A DNA stretch of 43,601 bases from Hydrogenophaga sp. (GTDB lineage: Bacteria; Pseudomonadota; Gammaproteobacteria; Burkholderiales; Burkholderiaceae_C): positions 1 to 43,601 of the forward strand of contig JAABQG010000030.1 in NCBI GenBank assembly GCA_011391595.1, read 5' to 3'. The notes beneath the pieces are model-generated. The model was not told the DNA's origin and made no database searches. It saw only the letters and a list, made by a program, of their open reading frames with translations. How positions within the stretch are numbered: the stretch's first letter is position 1; each line of letters begins with the position of its first letter. Shown here one piece after another: positions 6,953-15,175 of this stretch. The position numbers and the translations under genes are program-made.

Positions 6953-8188
6953 TCAGTAACGCTTGCCCGTCAGGAACAGGCCGAACCGCAACAGGCCCAG
7001 CGCAAGACGCTCCTTGATCCTCTGGTGCAGCGGGCGGTTCGCGTAATCGGCCGCATCGACGGCTCGGCTCTCATGTGCCATGGCCTGCAGCAGGCGGCTC
7101 CGCAGCACCGAGGCAAAGTGGGCGTCCTCGACGACCACATTGGCCTCACGCGCCAGCAGCAGACTCAAGGGATCGAGGTTGGAAGATCCCACTGTCGCCC
7201 AAGGCCGGTCGCCGGAGGCATCGATCACCGCCACCTTGGCATGCAGGAAACTGGCGGTGTACTCGTGGATCTCGACCCCGGCCGCCATGAGCGCGCCGTA
7301 GACCGGCCGGGTAGCGTGAAACTGCATGAAATACTCGTACCGGCCCTGCAACAGCAGCCGCACCTTCACGCCGCGCCGCGCGGCGTGAATCAACGCCAGG
7401 CGCAGCTTGCGCCCGGGCAGGAAATAGGCGTTGGCGATGATGATTTCCTCGCGTGCGCTGCCAATTGCCTTGCGGTAGGCGCGCTCGATCTTGCTGCGAT
7501 TGAGCACGTTGTCACGCAGCACCAGACTGGCGTGCGCCACCAGCCGGTCATCGCGCTCGACGCCGGCATCGTCCCGGTTCCACGGCAGGGTCAGGCCGGC
7601 CTCGCGCAGGGTGCTGAGGGCCTGCGGGAAGTTTCGTCTTCGCACGTTGCGAACCGCCTGGATTCGCCACCACAACTGGCCCGTGGCGGCATGGGCCTGC
7701 AGCACCAGTGCACCGGAGGCGCGCACCGCGAAATCGAGCCGCGGCTGGCTCAGCTTGCCGTGCTGCGGATCATGGAAATCGTCCAGGATATTGATCCCCC
7801 CACAAAAGGCCAGGCGACCGTCCACCACGCACAGCTTGCGGTGCAGGCGACGCCAGCGGCTGGGAATCAGCAGGCCCAGTCGGCCCAGCGGCGAATAGAT
7901 TCGCCACTGAACGCCCGCATCCTTGAAGCGCTCGCGCCAGAGGGCCGGCAGCGGGCCGGTGCCAACGCCATCCACCACCACCTGGGTGGCGACGCCGCGC
8001 TGTGCCGCCTGAATCAGCGCCTCGGCGACCAAGGCCCCATCGCCGGAAAAATCAAAGATGTAGGTTTCCAGTCGCACCTCGGAGCGCGCGCGATTCATGG
8101 CGGCGATCAGGGCCGGGAAATACTCACGGCTGCCCTCCAGGAGCCTGATCTGATGACCGTCCCGAACGGTGGACGCAGCCTGGGGCAT
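6953..8188 (-). CDS. clsB: Cardiolipin synthase B (phospholipase D family)
   Basis: A 411-residue phospholipase D superfamily enzyme with two H-x-K-x4-D motifs: H116/K118/D123 (LHRKLCVVDGR) and H316/K318/D323 (LHAKVAVIDAS), each followed by the usual N (GGIN, GSSNLDPLS). There are no N-terminal transmembrane helices, which fits ClsB rather than ClsA. It would form cardiolipin at the inner membrane by joining phosphatidyl groups; in E. coli ClsB can also make phosphatidylglycerol. The start is separated by a single base from the stop of the phosphodiesterase gene upstream, matching the E. coli ybhP-clsB order. The C-terminus is arginine-rich (HQRIKERLALGLLRFGLF), possibly membrane-associated. 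Confidence 0.9.
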   Translation of the reverse strand: MPQAASTVRDGHQIRLLEGSREYFPALIAAMNRARSEVRLETYIFDFSGDGALVAEALIQAAQRGVATQVVVDGVGTGPLPALWRERFKDAGVQWRIYSPLGRLGLLIPSRWRRLHRKLCVVDGRLAFCGGINILDDFHDPQHGKLSQPRLDFAVRASGALVLQAHAATGQLWWRIQAVRNVRRRNFPQALSTLREAGLTLPWNRDDAGVERDDRLVAHASLVLRDNVLNRSKIERAYRKAIGSAREEIIIANAYFLPGRKLRLALIHAARRGVKVRLLLQGRYEYFMQFHATRPVYGALMAAGVEIHEYTASFLHAKVAVIDASGDRPWATVGSSNLDPLSLLLAREANVVVEDAHFASVLRSRLLQAMAHESRAVDAADYANRPLHQRIKERLALGLLRFGLFLTGKRY

Positions 8189-8189
8189 G

Positions 8190-8930
8190 CTAGAAACCGA
8201 ACTCTGCGATCAGCGGCAGATGATCCGACATCTGCCCCCAGATCCGCCCGCGCGGCACATGCAGGTGCAGTGGCCGGAGCCCACGGGCAAAAATCTGGTC
8301 GAGTTGCACCACCGGCAGCCGCGACGGATACGTCGGGCAACGCACGGTGTCCGAAGATCGCAGCCCGATCGCATTCATGGCGTGCTGGCTTCGGGTACCC
8401 CAGTCGTTGAAATCGCCAGCCACCACCAGCGCCGCCGCATGCGGCACTTCACGTTCAATGTAGCGCCTGAGCTGCGCCACCTGACGCACGCGGCTGGCCG
8501 GAATCAGCCCCAGATGGATCACAATGACATGCACCGCCCGCCCCTGCACGGCCACTTCCACGTGCAGCAGGCCGCGCTGCTCGAAGCGGTGGTCCGACAT
8601 ATCCTCGTGCTGGTGCGTGACTACGGGCCAGCGCGACAGCAGCGCGTTGCCATGCTCGCCATGACGGGTGACGGCGTTGGTGCGATAAACGGATTCATAG
8701 CCTTCGGGCGCCAGGAACTCCGCCTGCGGCAGATCAGGCCAGCGGGTGAATTGCTGCGCCTGGCGCCGGTGCAGCTTGCGCACCTCCTGAAGGCAGACGA
8801 TGTCGGCGTCGAGTTGCTCGACCGCATGGCCCAGATTGTGGATTTCAAGGCGACGCCGCAGACCCAGCCCCTGCACACCCTTGTGGATGTTGTAGGTGGC
8901 GATGCGCAGCGTGTCTTGCGGTGTGTTCAC
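8190..8930 (-). CDS. Endonuclease/exonuclease/phosphatase-family protein (YbhP-like)
   Basis: A 246-residue metal-dependent hydrolase of the EEP family. Motifs seen: ATYNIHKG (Asn), CLQEVR (Glu, metal ligand), HLGLIPASRVRQ, VVAGDFNDWG (Asp/Asn), and the closing MSDHLPLIAEF (Asp-His pair). Members include DNase I, exonuclease III and phospholipid-directed phosphodiesterases. The gene immediately precedes clsB with one base between them, as ybhP does in E. coli, which suggests a role in phospholipid metabolism rather than DNA repair; that is inference. It has no signal peptide. It lies 10 bases after the nudB stop. Confidence 0.85.
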   Translation of the reverse strand: MNTPQDTLRIATYNIHKGVQGLGLRRRLEIHNLGHAVEQLDADIVCLQEVRKLHRRQAQQFTRWPDLPQAEFLAPEGYESVYRTNAVTRHGEHGNALLSRWPVVTHQHEDMSDHRFEQRGLLHVEVAVQGRAVHVIVIHLGLIPASRVRQVAQLRRYIEREVPHAAALVVAGDFNDWGTRSQHAMNAIGLRSSDTVRCPTYPSRLPVVQLDQIFARGLRPLHLHVPRGRIWGQMSDHLPLIAEFGF

Positions 8931-8940
8931 AGCCCAAACC

Positions 8941-9411
8941 TTACCGCAAAAATCGCGGCAACATCAGGACCGCCTCGGCATTGGAGGGCGAATAGCAGGC
9001 GTCGGCCGCCGCGTGCAGAGGGAGCCACTGGAACGCCGTGTGTTCCCGCGGACTGAGGCTCACCGGCGTGCCGGCGGGCACCTGCAGGCTGAAGAGATGC
9101 TCCGTGTTGTAAGTGATCCCCGGCGCGTAGCGGTGCAGCCAGCGCGGGTAGATTTCGTAGATGTTCTCCAGGCCCCAGTCCAACAGGCCGTCAGAGAGCG
9201 GCGTACCGCTCGAGCAGTCGATGCCGGTTTCTTCCAGCACCTCGCGGATGGCGGTGTCACGGAAGGCTTCGTCCTCACGGTCCTTGCTTCCTGTGACCGA
9301 CTGCCAGTACGCATCAGCATCGGCGCGGCGGATCAGCAGCACGTCCAGCGCCGGGGTGTGGATCACCACCAGCACCGACTGCGGAATCTTGAATGTGCCT
9401 GCGCCGCTCAC
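8941..9411 (-). CDS. nudB: Dihydroneopterin triphosphate pyrophosphatase (Nudix)
   Basis: A 156-residue Nudix hydrolase with the box GSKDREDEAFRDTAIREV and following LEETGI; the acidic REVLEE core is intact, and the glycine-to-Glu spacing is one residue longer than the textbook box, as I recall for betaproteobacterial NudB. IYEIYPRWLHRYAPG and YNTEHLFSL are further NudB-type segments. It removes pyrophosphate from dihydroneopterin triphosphate, the product of FolE, whose gene lies 2.5 kb away on the same strand. The start is a GTG at 9409-9411 that overlaps the livF stop by two bases (GTGA), so translation is coupled to livF. Confidence 0.85.
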   Translation of the reverse strand: MSGAGTFKIPQSVLVVIHTPALDVLLIRRADADAYWQSVTGSKDREDEAFRDTAIREVLEETGIDCSSGTPLSDGLLDWGLENIYEIYPRWLHRYAPGITYNTEHLFSLQVPAGTPVSLSPREHTAFQWLPLHAAADACYSPSNAEAVLMLPRFLR

Positions 9412-10124
9412 TCGCCGAGGTAGGCCGCACGCACCTTGGGATCGTGGAGCATTTCCTTCGCTGGTCCACTCATGGTCACGATGCCCGACTCCATCACGTA
9501 GCCGCGATCGGCAATGGCCAGCGCGCGGCTGGCGTTCTGCTCGACCAGCAGCACGGTGACGCCTTGGGCGTACACGTCGCGCACCACTTCGAAGATTTTG
9601 TCGACCATGATGGGGCTCAGGCCCATCGAGGGCTCGTCCAGCAGCAACACCTTGGGGCGGCTCATCAGCGCACGGCCCATGGCCAGCATCTGCTGCTCGC
9701 CACCCGACAGCGTCCCGGCCAACTGGTCCTTGCGTTCCTTCAAGCGGGGAAAGATCGTGAAGACCTTGTCAATATCGGTCAGGATGTCGGCCTTGTCGTT
9801 GCGGATGTAGGCGCCCATCTGCAGGTTTTCCGTGATGGTCATGCGGGCGAACACGCCACGTCCCTCGGGCACCATGGCCAGGCCCTGCTTGACCAGATCC
9901 CAGGGACCCTGGCCCCGGATGCTCTTGCCCAGGTACTCGATATCGCCATCGTTGATCGGCAGGATGCCGGTGATGGCTTTCATGGTGGTGGTCTTGCCGG
10001 CGCCGTTGGATCCGATCAGCGAGACCAGTTCGCCCTCGTGCACCTCGAAATCCACGCCCTTGACGGCCTGGATGCCGCCGTAGGCCACTTTCAGGCCCTT
10101 GACTTTGAGGAGAGTTGCTGTCAT
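9408..10124 (-). CDS. livF: Branched-chain amino acid ABC transporter ATPase LivF
   Basis: A 238-residue ATPase subunit. Walker A is SLIGSNGAGKTTT (residues about 36-48), the signature motif LSGGEQQMLAMGRALM, Walker B VLLLDEPSMGLSP, and the H-loop position is occupied as usual in LivF by VLLVEQN. PEGRGVFARMTI before the signature is typical of LivF. It powers import of branched-chain amino acids or related amides together with LivG, LivM and LivH. The gene begins one base after the livG stop and overlaps nudB at its 3' end. Confidence 0.93.
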   Translation of the reverse strand: MTATLLKVKGLKVAYGGIQAVKGVDFEVHEGELVSLIGSNGAGKTTTMKAITGILPINDGDIEYLGKSIRGQGPWDLVKQGLAMVPEGRGVFARMTITENLQMGAYIRNDKADILTDIDKVFTIFPRLKERKDQLAGTLSGGEQQMLAMGRALMSRPKVLLLDEPSMGLSPIMVDKIFEVVRDVYAQGVTVLLVEQNASRALAIADRGYVMESGIVTMSGPAKEMLHDPKVRAAYLGE

Positions 10125-10125
10125 G

Positions 10126-10896
10126 TCAATGTCCTCCCGTGCCGAGGTAGGCCTCGATCACTTTTTCATTCTTCTGAACGTCGGCCGGGGTGCCCTCGGC
10201 AATCTGCTTGCCGTAGTCCAGCACGGTCACACGGTCGCAAAGGCCCATCACCAGCTTCACGTCATGCTCGATCAGCAGGATGGTGCGGTTGTCCTTGCGG
10301 ATGCGGTCGATCAGCTCGCGCAGCATGACTTTTTCAGTGGCATTCATGCCAGCCGCCGGCTCGTCCAGCGCAATCAGCTGCGGGTCGGTGGCCAGCGCGC
10401 GGGCGATCTCCAGCCGCCGCTGGTCGCCGTAGCTCAGGGTTCGCGCCTTGTAGTCGGCAAATTTGCCAATGCCCACGTACTCAAGCAATTCTTGCGAGCG
10501 CGCGGCGATGGCGGCTTCCTCGGACTTGAAGCGCGGCGTGCGCAGTACCGCACCAATCAGACCGGAGTGCGTGCGGATGTGCCGGCCGACCATCACGTTC
10601 TCCAGCGCGGTCATTTCGGCAAAAAGCCGGATGTTCTGGAAGGTACGGGCGATGCCGGCCTTGGCCACTTCGTGCACCGCATGCGGCTTGTAGGGCTTGC
10701 CGGCAAGCTCGAAGCTGCCACTGTCGGGCGTGTACAGGCCCGTCAGCACGTTGAAAAAAGTAGTCTTGCCGGCGCCGTTCGGGCCGATCAGGCCATACAC
10801 TTGGCCGCGCAGGATGGTGATGCCCACGTCACTGAGGGCTTGCAGGCCACCGAATCGCTTGGAAACGCCGGCGACTTTCAATACGGTATCGCTCAT
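10126..10896 (-). CDS. livG: Branched-chain amino acid ABC transporter ATPase LivG
   Basis: A 256-residue ATPase. Motifs in order: GVSKRFGGLQALSDV, Walker A YGLIGPNGAGKTTFFN, FQNIRLFAEMTALENVMVG (the LivG-type helix after the Q-loop), signature LSYGDQRRLEIARAL, Walker B LIALDEPAAGMN, and the H-loop ILLIEHDVKLVMGLCDRV. LivG differs from LivF in this LSYGDQRRLEIA signature. It sits one base from both neighbours, livM upstream and livF downstream, so the four subunits are made together at the inner membrane. Confidence 0.94.
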   Translation of the reverse strand: MSDTVLKVAGVSKRFGGLQALSDVGITILRGQVYGLIGPNGAGKTTFFNVLTGLYTPDSGSFELAGKPYKPHAVHEVAKAGIARTFQNIRLFAEMTALENVMVGRHIRTHSGLIGAVLRTPRFKSEEAAIAARSQELLEYVGIGKFADYKARTLSYGDQRRLEIARALATDPQLIALDEPAAGMNATEKVMLRELIDRIRKDNRTILLIEHDVKLVMGLCDRVTVLDYGKQIAEGTPADVQKNEKVIEAYLGTGGH

Positions 10897-10897
10897 G

Positions 10898-11983
10898 TCA
10901 CGTTCCTTGTTTGCCTTGCAGCGATTTGCCGTGCTCGGGCGCAGGCCACAGTCCCCGCGGGCGCATCAGCATGATGATGATCATGGCCAGCGCAATCAGC
11001 AACTGCCGCAGGATGGCGGAGTCGAGACGCCCGTCGGTCATCGACTGCAATGGGCCCGCGACATAGCGCAGCACCTCAGGCAGTGCCGACAACAGCACGG
11101 CCCCCAGGATGACGCCGGGCAGATGCCCGATGCCGCCGAGCACCACCATCGCGACGATCATGATCGACTCCATCAGGCTGAAGGATTCGGGCGAGACGAA
11201 GCCCTGGAACGCACCGAACATCACGCCGGAGACGCCGCCAAAAGTGGCGCCCATGCCGAAGGCCAGCAGCTTCATGTTGCGGGTATTGATGCCCATCGCC
11301 TTGGCAGCGATCTCGTCCTCGCGGATCGCCATCCAGGCCCGGCCGATGCGCGACATCTGCATGCGGTGGCTGATCAGAACGCTCGCCAGCACCAGCGCCA
11401 GGAAAAGGTAGTAGTACAAAGATACGGACGCGAACTCGAAGCCCATGAAAGTGACGGGCTTGCCCAGGTTGAGACCGAAGAACTTCAGCGAGTCAATCTG
11501 GTTGATGCCCTTGGGACCGTTGGTGATGTTGATCGGATGGTCCAGGTTGTTCAGGAACACGCGGATGATCTCTCCGAAACCCAGGGTCACGATCGCCAGG
11601 TAGTCACCCCGCAGCTTGAGCGTGGGGGCGCCCAGCAAGATGCCGAAGAGCCCCGCCAGCCCTGCCCCCGCAGGGATGATGACCCACAAGGGCATGTGCA
11701 GGCCACTGGGAAACATCGCAGCCAGCGCCGGAAACGCTTCGGTCAGGTGTGGCGAGGCCAGCAGGGCGTACATGTAGGCCCCCACGGCGAAAAAGGCCAC
11801 ATACCCCAGGTCCAGCAGACCGGCATAGCCCACCACAATGTTCAGCCCCAGCGCCAGCAGCACGTAGAGCAGTGCCATGTCCGCAATCCGGACCCAGGCA
11901 TTGCCGAAACTCTGAAGGATCAGCGGCAAGACCAGCAGTGCGACCGCGGCCACCAGGAAAACAACGATCTTGTTTTGTTTCAT
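10898..11983 (-). CDS. livM: Branched-chain amino acid ABC transporter permease LivM
   Basis: A 361-residue permease. The ATG at 11981-11983 has GGAG at a good distance (GGGAGCTCAAG then ATG); a GTG at 12025 would reach into livH and is unlikely. Helix-rich, with the family sequences LNIVVGYAGLLDLGYVAFFA, GAPTLKLRGDYLAIVTLGFGEI and GRAWMAIREDEIAAKAMGIN (the coupling loop that touches the ATPases). The last helices run through VVLGGIGHLPGVILGA. With LivH it forms the membrane channel. The C-terminus ends in a short charged tail. Confidence 0.94.
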   Translation of the reverse strand: MKQNKIVVFLVAAVALLVLPLILQSFGNAWVRIADMALLYVLLALGLNIVVGYAGLLDLGYVAFFAVGAYMYALLASPHLTEAFPALAAMFPSGLHMPLWVIIPAGAGLAGLFGILLGAPTLKLRGDYLAIVTLGFGEIIRVFLNNLDHPINITNGPKGINQIDSLKFFGLNLGKPVTFMGFEFASVSLYYYLFLALVLASVLISHRMQMSRIGRAWMAIREDEIAAKAMGINTRNMKLLAFGMGATFGGVSGVMFGAFQGFVSPESFSLMESIMIVAMVVLGGIGHLPGVILGAVLLSALPEVLRYVAGPLQSMTDGRLDSAILRQLLIALAMIIIMLMRPRGLWPAPEHGKSLQGKQGT

Positions 11984-11999
11984 CTTGAGCTCCCGGGGT

Positions 12000-12929
12000 T
12001 CAGGCGCGATCCGCCACGCGTTCACCCAGAAGGCCCGAGGGGCGCAGGGTAAGCACGATGATCAGCACGATGAAGGCGAAAATGTCCGAATAGTGGCTGC
12101 CCAGCAGGCCGCCCGTCAGGGTGCCGATGTAGCCCGAACCGATCGACTCGATCAGCCCGAGCAGGATGCCGCCGACGACCGCGCCGGCCAGGTTGCCGAT
12201 GCCGCCGAACACGGCGGCCGTGAAGGCCTTGAGGCCGGGCAGGAAACCCATGGCGTGTTGCACCGTGCCGTAGTTGGATGCGTACATCATGCCGGCGATG
12301 GTGGCCAGAATGGCACCGATGATGAAGGTGGCCGAAATCACCATGTCGGGCTTCACACCCATCAGGCCGGCCACGCGCGGGTTCTCGGCCGTCGCCCGCA
12401 TGGCACGCCCGAGCCGGGTGTGGTTGACCAGGTACATCAGCGTGGCCAGCGAGACGGCCGTCAGGCCCAGGATCATGATCTGAGTCGGCGTGATCACCGC
12501 CCCGCCGATATTGAACGGTGCGCTCGGCAGCAGCGTCGGATAGGGCTTGTAGTTGGGCTTCCAGATGATCATGGCCAGCGTCTGCAGCAGGATGGACATG
12601 CCGATGGCGGTGATCAGTGGCGCCAGCTTGGGACTGTTGCGCAGCGGACGGTAAGCCACCTTTTCAATCACGAAGTTCAGTGCGGCCGCCACCACGCAGG
12701 AAATCAGCATGGCGATGATCAGGATGATCCAGCCCGGCGTGCCCGGCATGCCATCGCGCATCAGGCCGATGACCGTCCAGCTGGTCATGGCGCCGACCAT
12801 CAGGACTTCCCCGTGGGCGAAATTGATGAGGTTGATGATGCCGTACACCATGGTGTAGCCCAAGGCTACCAAGGCGTACATGCTTCCGAGAACCAGACCG
12901 TTGATGATCTGCTGCAGAAAGATGTCCAT
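12000..12929 (-). CDS. livH: Branched-chain amino acid ABC transporter permease LivH
   Basis: A 309-residue permease with about eight helices. Family sequences: GLVLGSMYALVALGYTMVYG, INFAHGEVLMVGA at the N-terminus, IEKVAYRPLRNSPKLAPLI, GRAMRATAENPRVAGLMGV (coupling loop) and AVFGGIGNLAGAVVGG. It is the first gene of a probable seven-gene operon running to clsB. The start has GGAG about 11 bases upstream. No livK binding-protein gene is adjacent, so the solute receptor must be encoded elsewhere. The upstream gap (12930-13166) carries a small inverted repeat, GTCAC-6-GTGAC, at 12977-12992 and the rarA terminator. Confidence 0.94.
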   Translation of the reverse strand: MDIFLQQIINGLVLGSMYALVALGYTMVYGIINLINFAHGEVLMVGAMTSWTVIGLMRDGMPGTPGWIILIIAMLISCVVAAALNFVIEKVAYRPLRNSPKLAPLITAIGMSILLQTLAMIIWKPNYKPYPTLLPSAPFNIGGAVITPTQIMILGLTAVSLATLMYLVNHTRLGRAMRATAENPRVAGLMGVKPDMVISATFIIGAILATIAGMMYASNYGTVQHAMGFLPGLKAFTAAVFGGIGNLAGAVVGGILLGLIESIGSGYIGTLTGGLLGSHYSDIFAFIVLIIVLTLRPSGLLGERVADRA

Positions 12930-13033
12930 CGATTGAAGTACTCCGTTTTTTGTGACCGGCTTTTGCGCCTGACAGGGTCACTGATGGGTGACTCTGGCGG
13001 CTCTGGCCTTGTGAGCTGAACCAGCTACCTAGC

Positions 13034-13065
13034 AAAAAACCCGCCAGGGCGAACAGGATGGCGGG
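13034..13065 (-). terminator. Rho-independent terminator after rarA
   Basis: Read on the minus strand, CCCGCCA and TGGCGGG form a 7-bp stem with a 12-base loop (13040-13065), followed by six T residues (13034-13039). It lies about 100 bases beyond the rarA stop and before the livH promoter region, so it should isolate the ftsK-lolA-rarA transcript from the liv operon. Confidence 0.75.
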
Positions 13066-13166
13066 TGGGTGGACGCGATTGTAGCGAAGGGGCGCCAAGC
13101 TGAAACGCAGGCGACGGGAGGGGTTTACCCTTTATTGCGCGCTGCATCAGCGGCAATGGTGCTCAA

Positions 13167-14477
13167 TCAGTTTTGCTGATTATTGAGTCGTCGGAGCTCT
13201 TCCAGCTTATCTGCGATGCGGATCTCCAGACCGCGCTGGACCGGCCGGTAGAAGCCCGGTGGCGGCATGCCGTCGGGAAGGTAGCGCTCGCCAGCGGCAA
13301 AACCGCCGTCCTCATCGTGGGCATACCGATAGCCCTTGCCGTAGTCCAGTTCCTTCATGAGCTTGGTCGGCGCATTGCGAAGGTGCATCGGCACCGGGCG
13401 GGTACCGTCTTCTTTCACGAAGGCCCTGGCCTCGTTGAAGGCCTTGTAAACCGCGTTGGATTTGGGCGCCATCGCCAGGTACACCAGGCATTCGGCCAGC
13501 GCGAGCTCGCCCTCAGGGCTGCCCAGGCGCTCGTAAACCTCGTTGGCATCCAGCGCCAGGCGCAGGGCGCGGGGGTCGGCCAGACCCACGTCTTCGGCGG
13601 CCATGCGGATCAGCCGGCGCGCCAGGTAGCGCGGATCCGCGCCACCGTCGAGCATGCGTGCAAACCAGTACAGCGAGGCATCGGGGTCCGAGCCGCGCAC
13701 GGATTTGTGCAGCGCGCTGATGGTGTCATAGAACTGCTCGCCGCCCTTGTCATACCGGCGCAGGCGCTCACCAAGCACCTTGAGCAGCCAGGCGTCGGTG
13801 ATCAGGGCCATCTTCTCGCTGCCGGCCCCCACGGCCAGGGTTTCCAGCGTGTTGATCAGCCGGCGCGCGTCACCGTCAGCATAGGCTACCAGACGCTCGA
13901 CAGCTTCGTTTTCAATAGCAGGCAAAGACCCGACGACGATGGCTTTGGCCACAATCTGCTTCAAATCTACCTCGGACAAAGGCTGCAGCACGTAAACCGC
14001 GGCGCGCGACAGCAGGGCCGAGTTGACTTCGAACGACGGGTTTTCCGTGGTGGCGCCGACAAAGGTGAACAGGCCGCTCTCCACGTGCGGCAGAAATGCA
14101 TCCTGCTGACTCTTGTTGAAACGGTGCACCTCGTCGACGAACACAATGGTGCGCCGCGCACCGAGAAGGGAGCCTAGGGCCGCCTGCGCACGCTCCACCG
14201 CCTCCCGGATGTCTTTCACCCCACCCAACACCGCACTGATGGCGATGAACTGCGCGTCGAAAGCATCGGCCATGAGCCGAGCGATGGTGGTCTTGCCCAC
14301 GCCGGGCGGACCCCAGAAGATGCAACTGTGGGGCTGCCCGGTTTCAAACGCCAGGCGCAATGCCATGCCCTCGCCCAGCAAGTGTTGCTGGCCGATGACC
14401 TCGCCGAGGGTGCGGGGGCGCAGGCGCTCGGCCAACGGCGCATAGTCCTTCGCGGCGGACCCGGCCGGTGATTTCAT
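13167..14477 (-). CDS. rarA: Replication-associated recombination protein A (AAA+ ATPase)
   Basis: A 436-residue AAA+ ATPase related to clamp loaders and to eukaryotic WRNIP1, acting at stalled replication forks. Motifs: PLAERLRPRTLGEVIGQQHL at the N-terminus, Walker A FWGPPGVGKTTIARLMA, Walker B IVFVDEVHRFNKSQQDAFLP, sensor 1 FVGATTENPSFEVN, and arginine-finger region SALLSRAAVYVL. The C-terminal part (KSVRGSDPDASLYWFARML, YLAMAPKSNAVYKAF, MHLRNAPTKLMKELDYGKGY) is the tetramerisation domain typical of RarA. The start codon overlaps the lolA stop by four bases (ATGA), so the two are translationally coupled. Confidence 0.95.
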   Translation of the reverse strand: MKSPAGSAAKDYAPLAERLRPRTLGEVIGQQHLLGEGMALRLAFETGQPHSCIFWGPPGVGKTTIARLMADAFDAQFIAISAVLGGVKDIREAVERAQAALGSLLGARRTIVFVDEVHRFNKSQQDAFLPHVESGLFTFVGATTENPSFEVNSALLSRAAVYVLQPLSEVDLKQIVAKAIVVGSLPAIENEAVERLVAYADGDARRLINTLETLAVGAGSEKMALITDAWLLKVLGERLRRYDKGGEQFYDTISALHKSVRGSDPDASLYWFARMLDGGADPRYLARRLIRMAAEDVGLADPRALRLALDANEVYERLGSPEGELALAECLVYLAMAPKSNAVYKAFNEARAFVKEDGTRPVPMHLRNAPTKLMKELDYGKGYRYAHDEDGGFAAGERYLPDGMPPPGFYRPVQRGLEIRIADKLEELRRLNNQQN

Positions 14478-15145
14478 TGGCGGATCACGTCCGCGCCGGC
14501 CGGCGGCTTGAACTGGAACGCGTCGGCTGGAAAGGCCGGATTGAGCACGAAGCTGGTGAAGGTGAGCACCGAGCGCTGGCCAAAACTGTCGAGGATGTCG
14601 AGCACCGCCAGTTCGCTGCCCTGATTTGTGGCGCGCAGACCCACCCGCACGGCCTGAAGCTGGCCGTCATGCGCCTTGGGCGTAGCCTGAACCCATTGCA
14701 GACCATCCTTGTCGGCGGCGCCCTCCAGGGAAAAATCAGCCTGCAGCGCCTTCAAGTCAGGCGCCGCGGCAATCAGGGCCGCAGGGGTTGATCCGAGCAC
14801 CTGCGACTGCTTGCGCGCCGTCACCTGGTTCAGGTCCACGTCGTACATCCACAGCGTCTGGCCATCGGCCACGATGCTTTGCTCGAAGGGCTTCTGGTAG
14901 GTGAACCGGAACCGGCCCGGGCGCTGAAATTCGAAACTTCCGCTGGAGCTCTTGCTGCGCGGAGCGGCCCCCTCCTTGGGCGGAGAGGTCACCACCTGGG
15001 TGAAGGAGGCGCGCCCGGAACGCGTCGTCTTGATGAAGTTTTCCAGGCTTTCCATGCCGGAAGCCTTTGCCGAATGCGCAGAAAAAGCTACAAATAGAGT
15101 AGCAAGCAACAGGCGTAAGAGTGGCCGGGAACAGAGGGATTTCAT
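14474..15145 (-). CDS. lolA: Outer-membrane lipoprotein carrier protein LolA
   Basis: A 223-residue periplasmic chaperone that ferries lipoproteins from LolCDE to LolB. The signal peptide is MKSLCSRPLLRLLLATLFVA ending in SAKA. The mature protein begins SGMESLENFIKTTRSGRASF and shows SGSFEFQRPGRFRFTYQKPF, LWMYDVDLNQVTARK and VLDILDSFGQRSVLTF, all LolA-type. The hydrophobic core of the signal peptide is coded by a GCTAC/GTAGC element (15086-15108), see findings. It lies 30 bases after ftsK and overlaps rarA, the conserved ftsK-lolA-rarA order of proteobacteria. Confidence 0.93.
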   Translation of the reverse strand: MKSLCSRPLLRLLLATLFVAFSAHSAKASGMESLENFIKTTRSGRASFTQVVTSPPKEGAAPRSKSSSGSFEFQRPGRFRFTYQKPFEQSIVADGQTLWMYDVDLNQVTARKQSQVLGSTPAALIAAAPDLKALQADFSLEGAADKDGLQWVQATPKAHDGQLQAVRVGLRATNQGSELAVLDILDSFGQRSVLTFTSFVLNPAFPADAFQFKPPAGADVIRQ

Positions 15146-15175
15146 GCGGCTAAGACCCGGCGAACGCGCTCAAGT

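Noticed and set aside
10697-13019. Two long plus-strand frames opposite livM and livH
   Set aside because: Both are antisense to well-supported permeases and have no recognisable domain.
12664-13098. A minus-strand frame starting MAPLRYNRV with a hydrophobic stretch
   Set aside because: The hydrophobic stretch is the translated terminator stem, and the rest overlaps livH out of frame.
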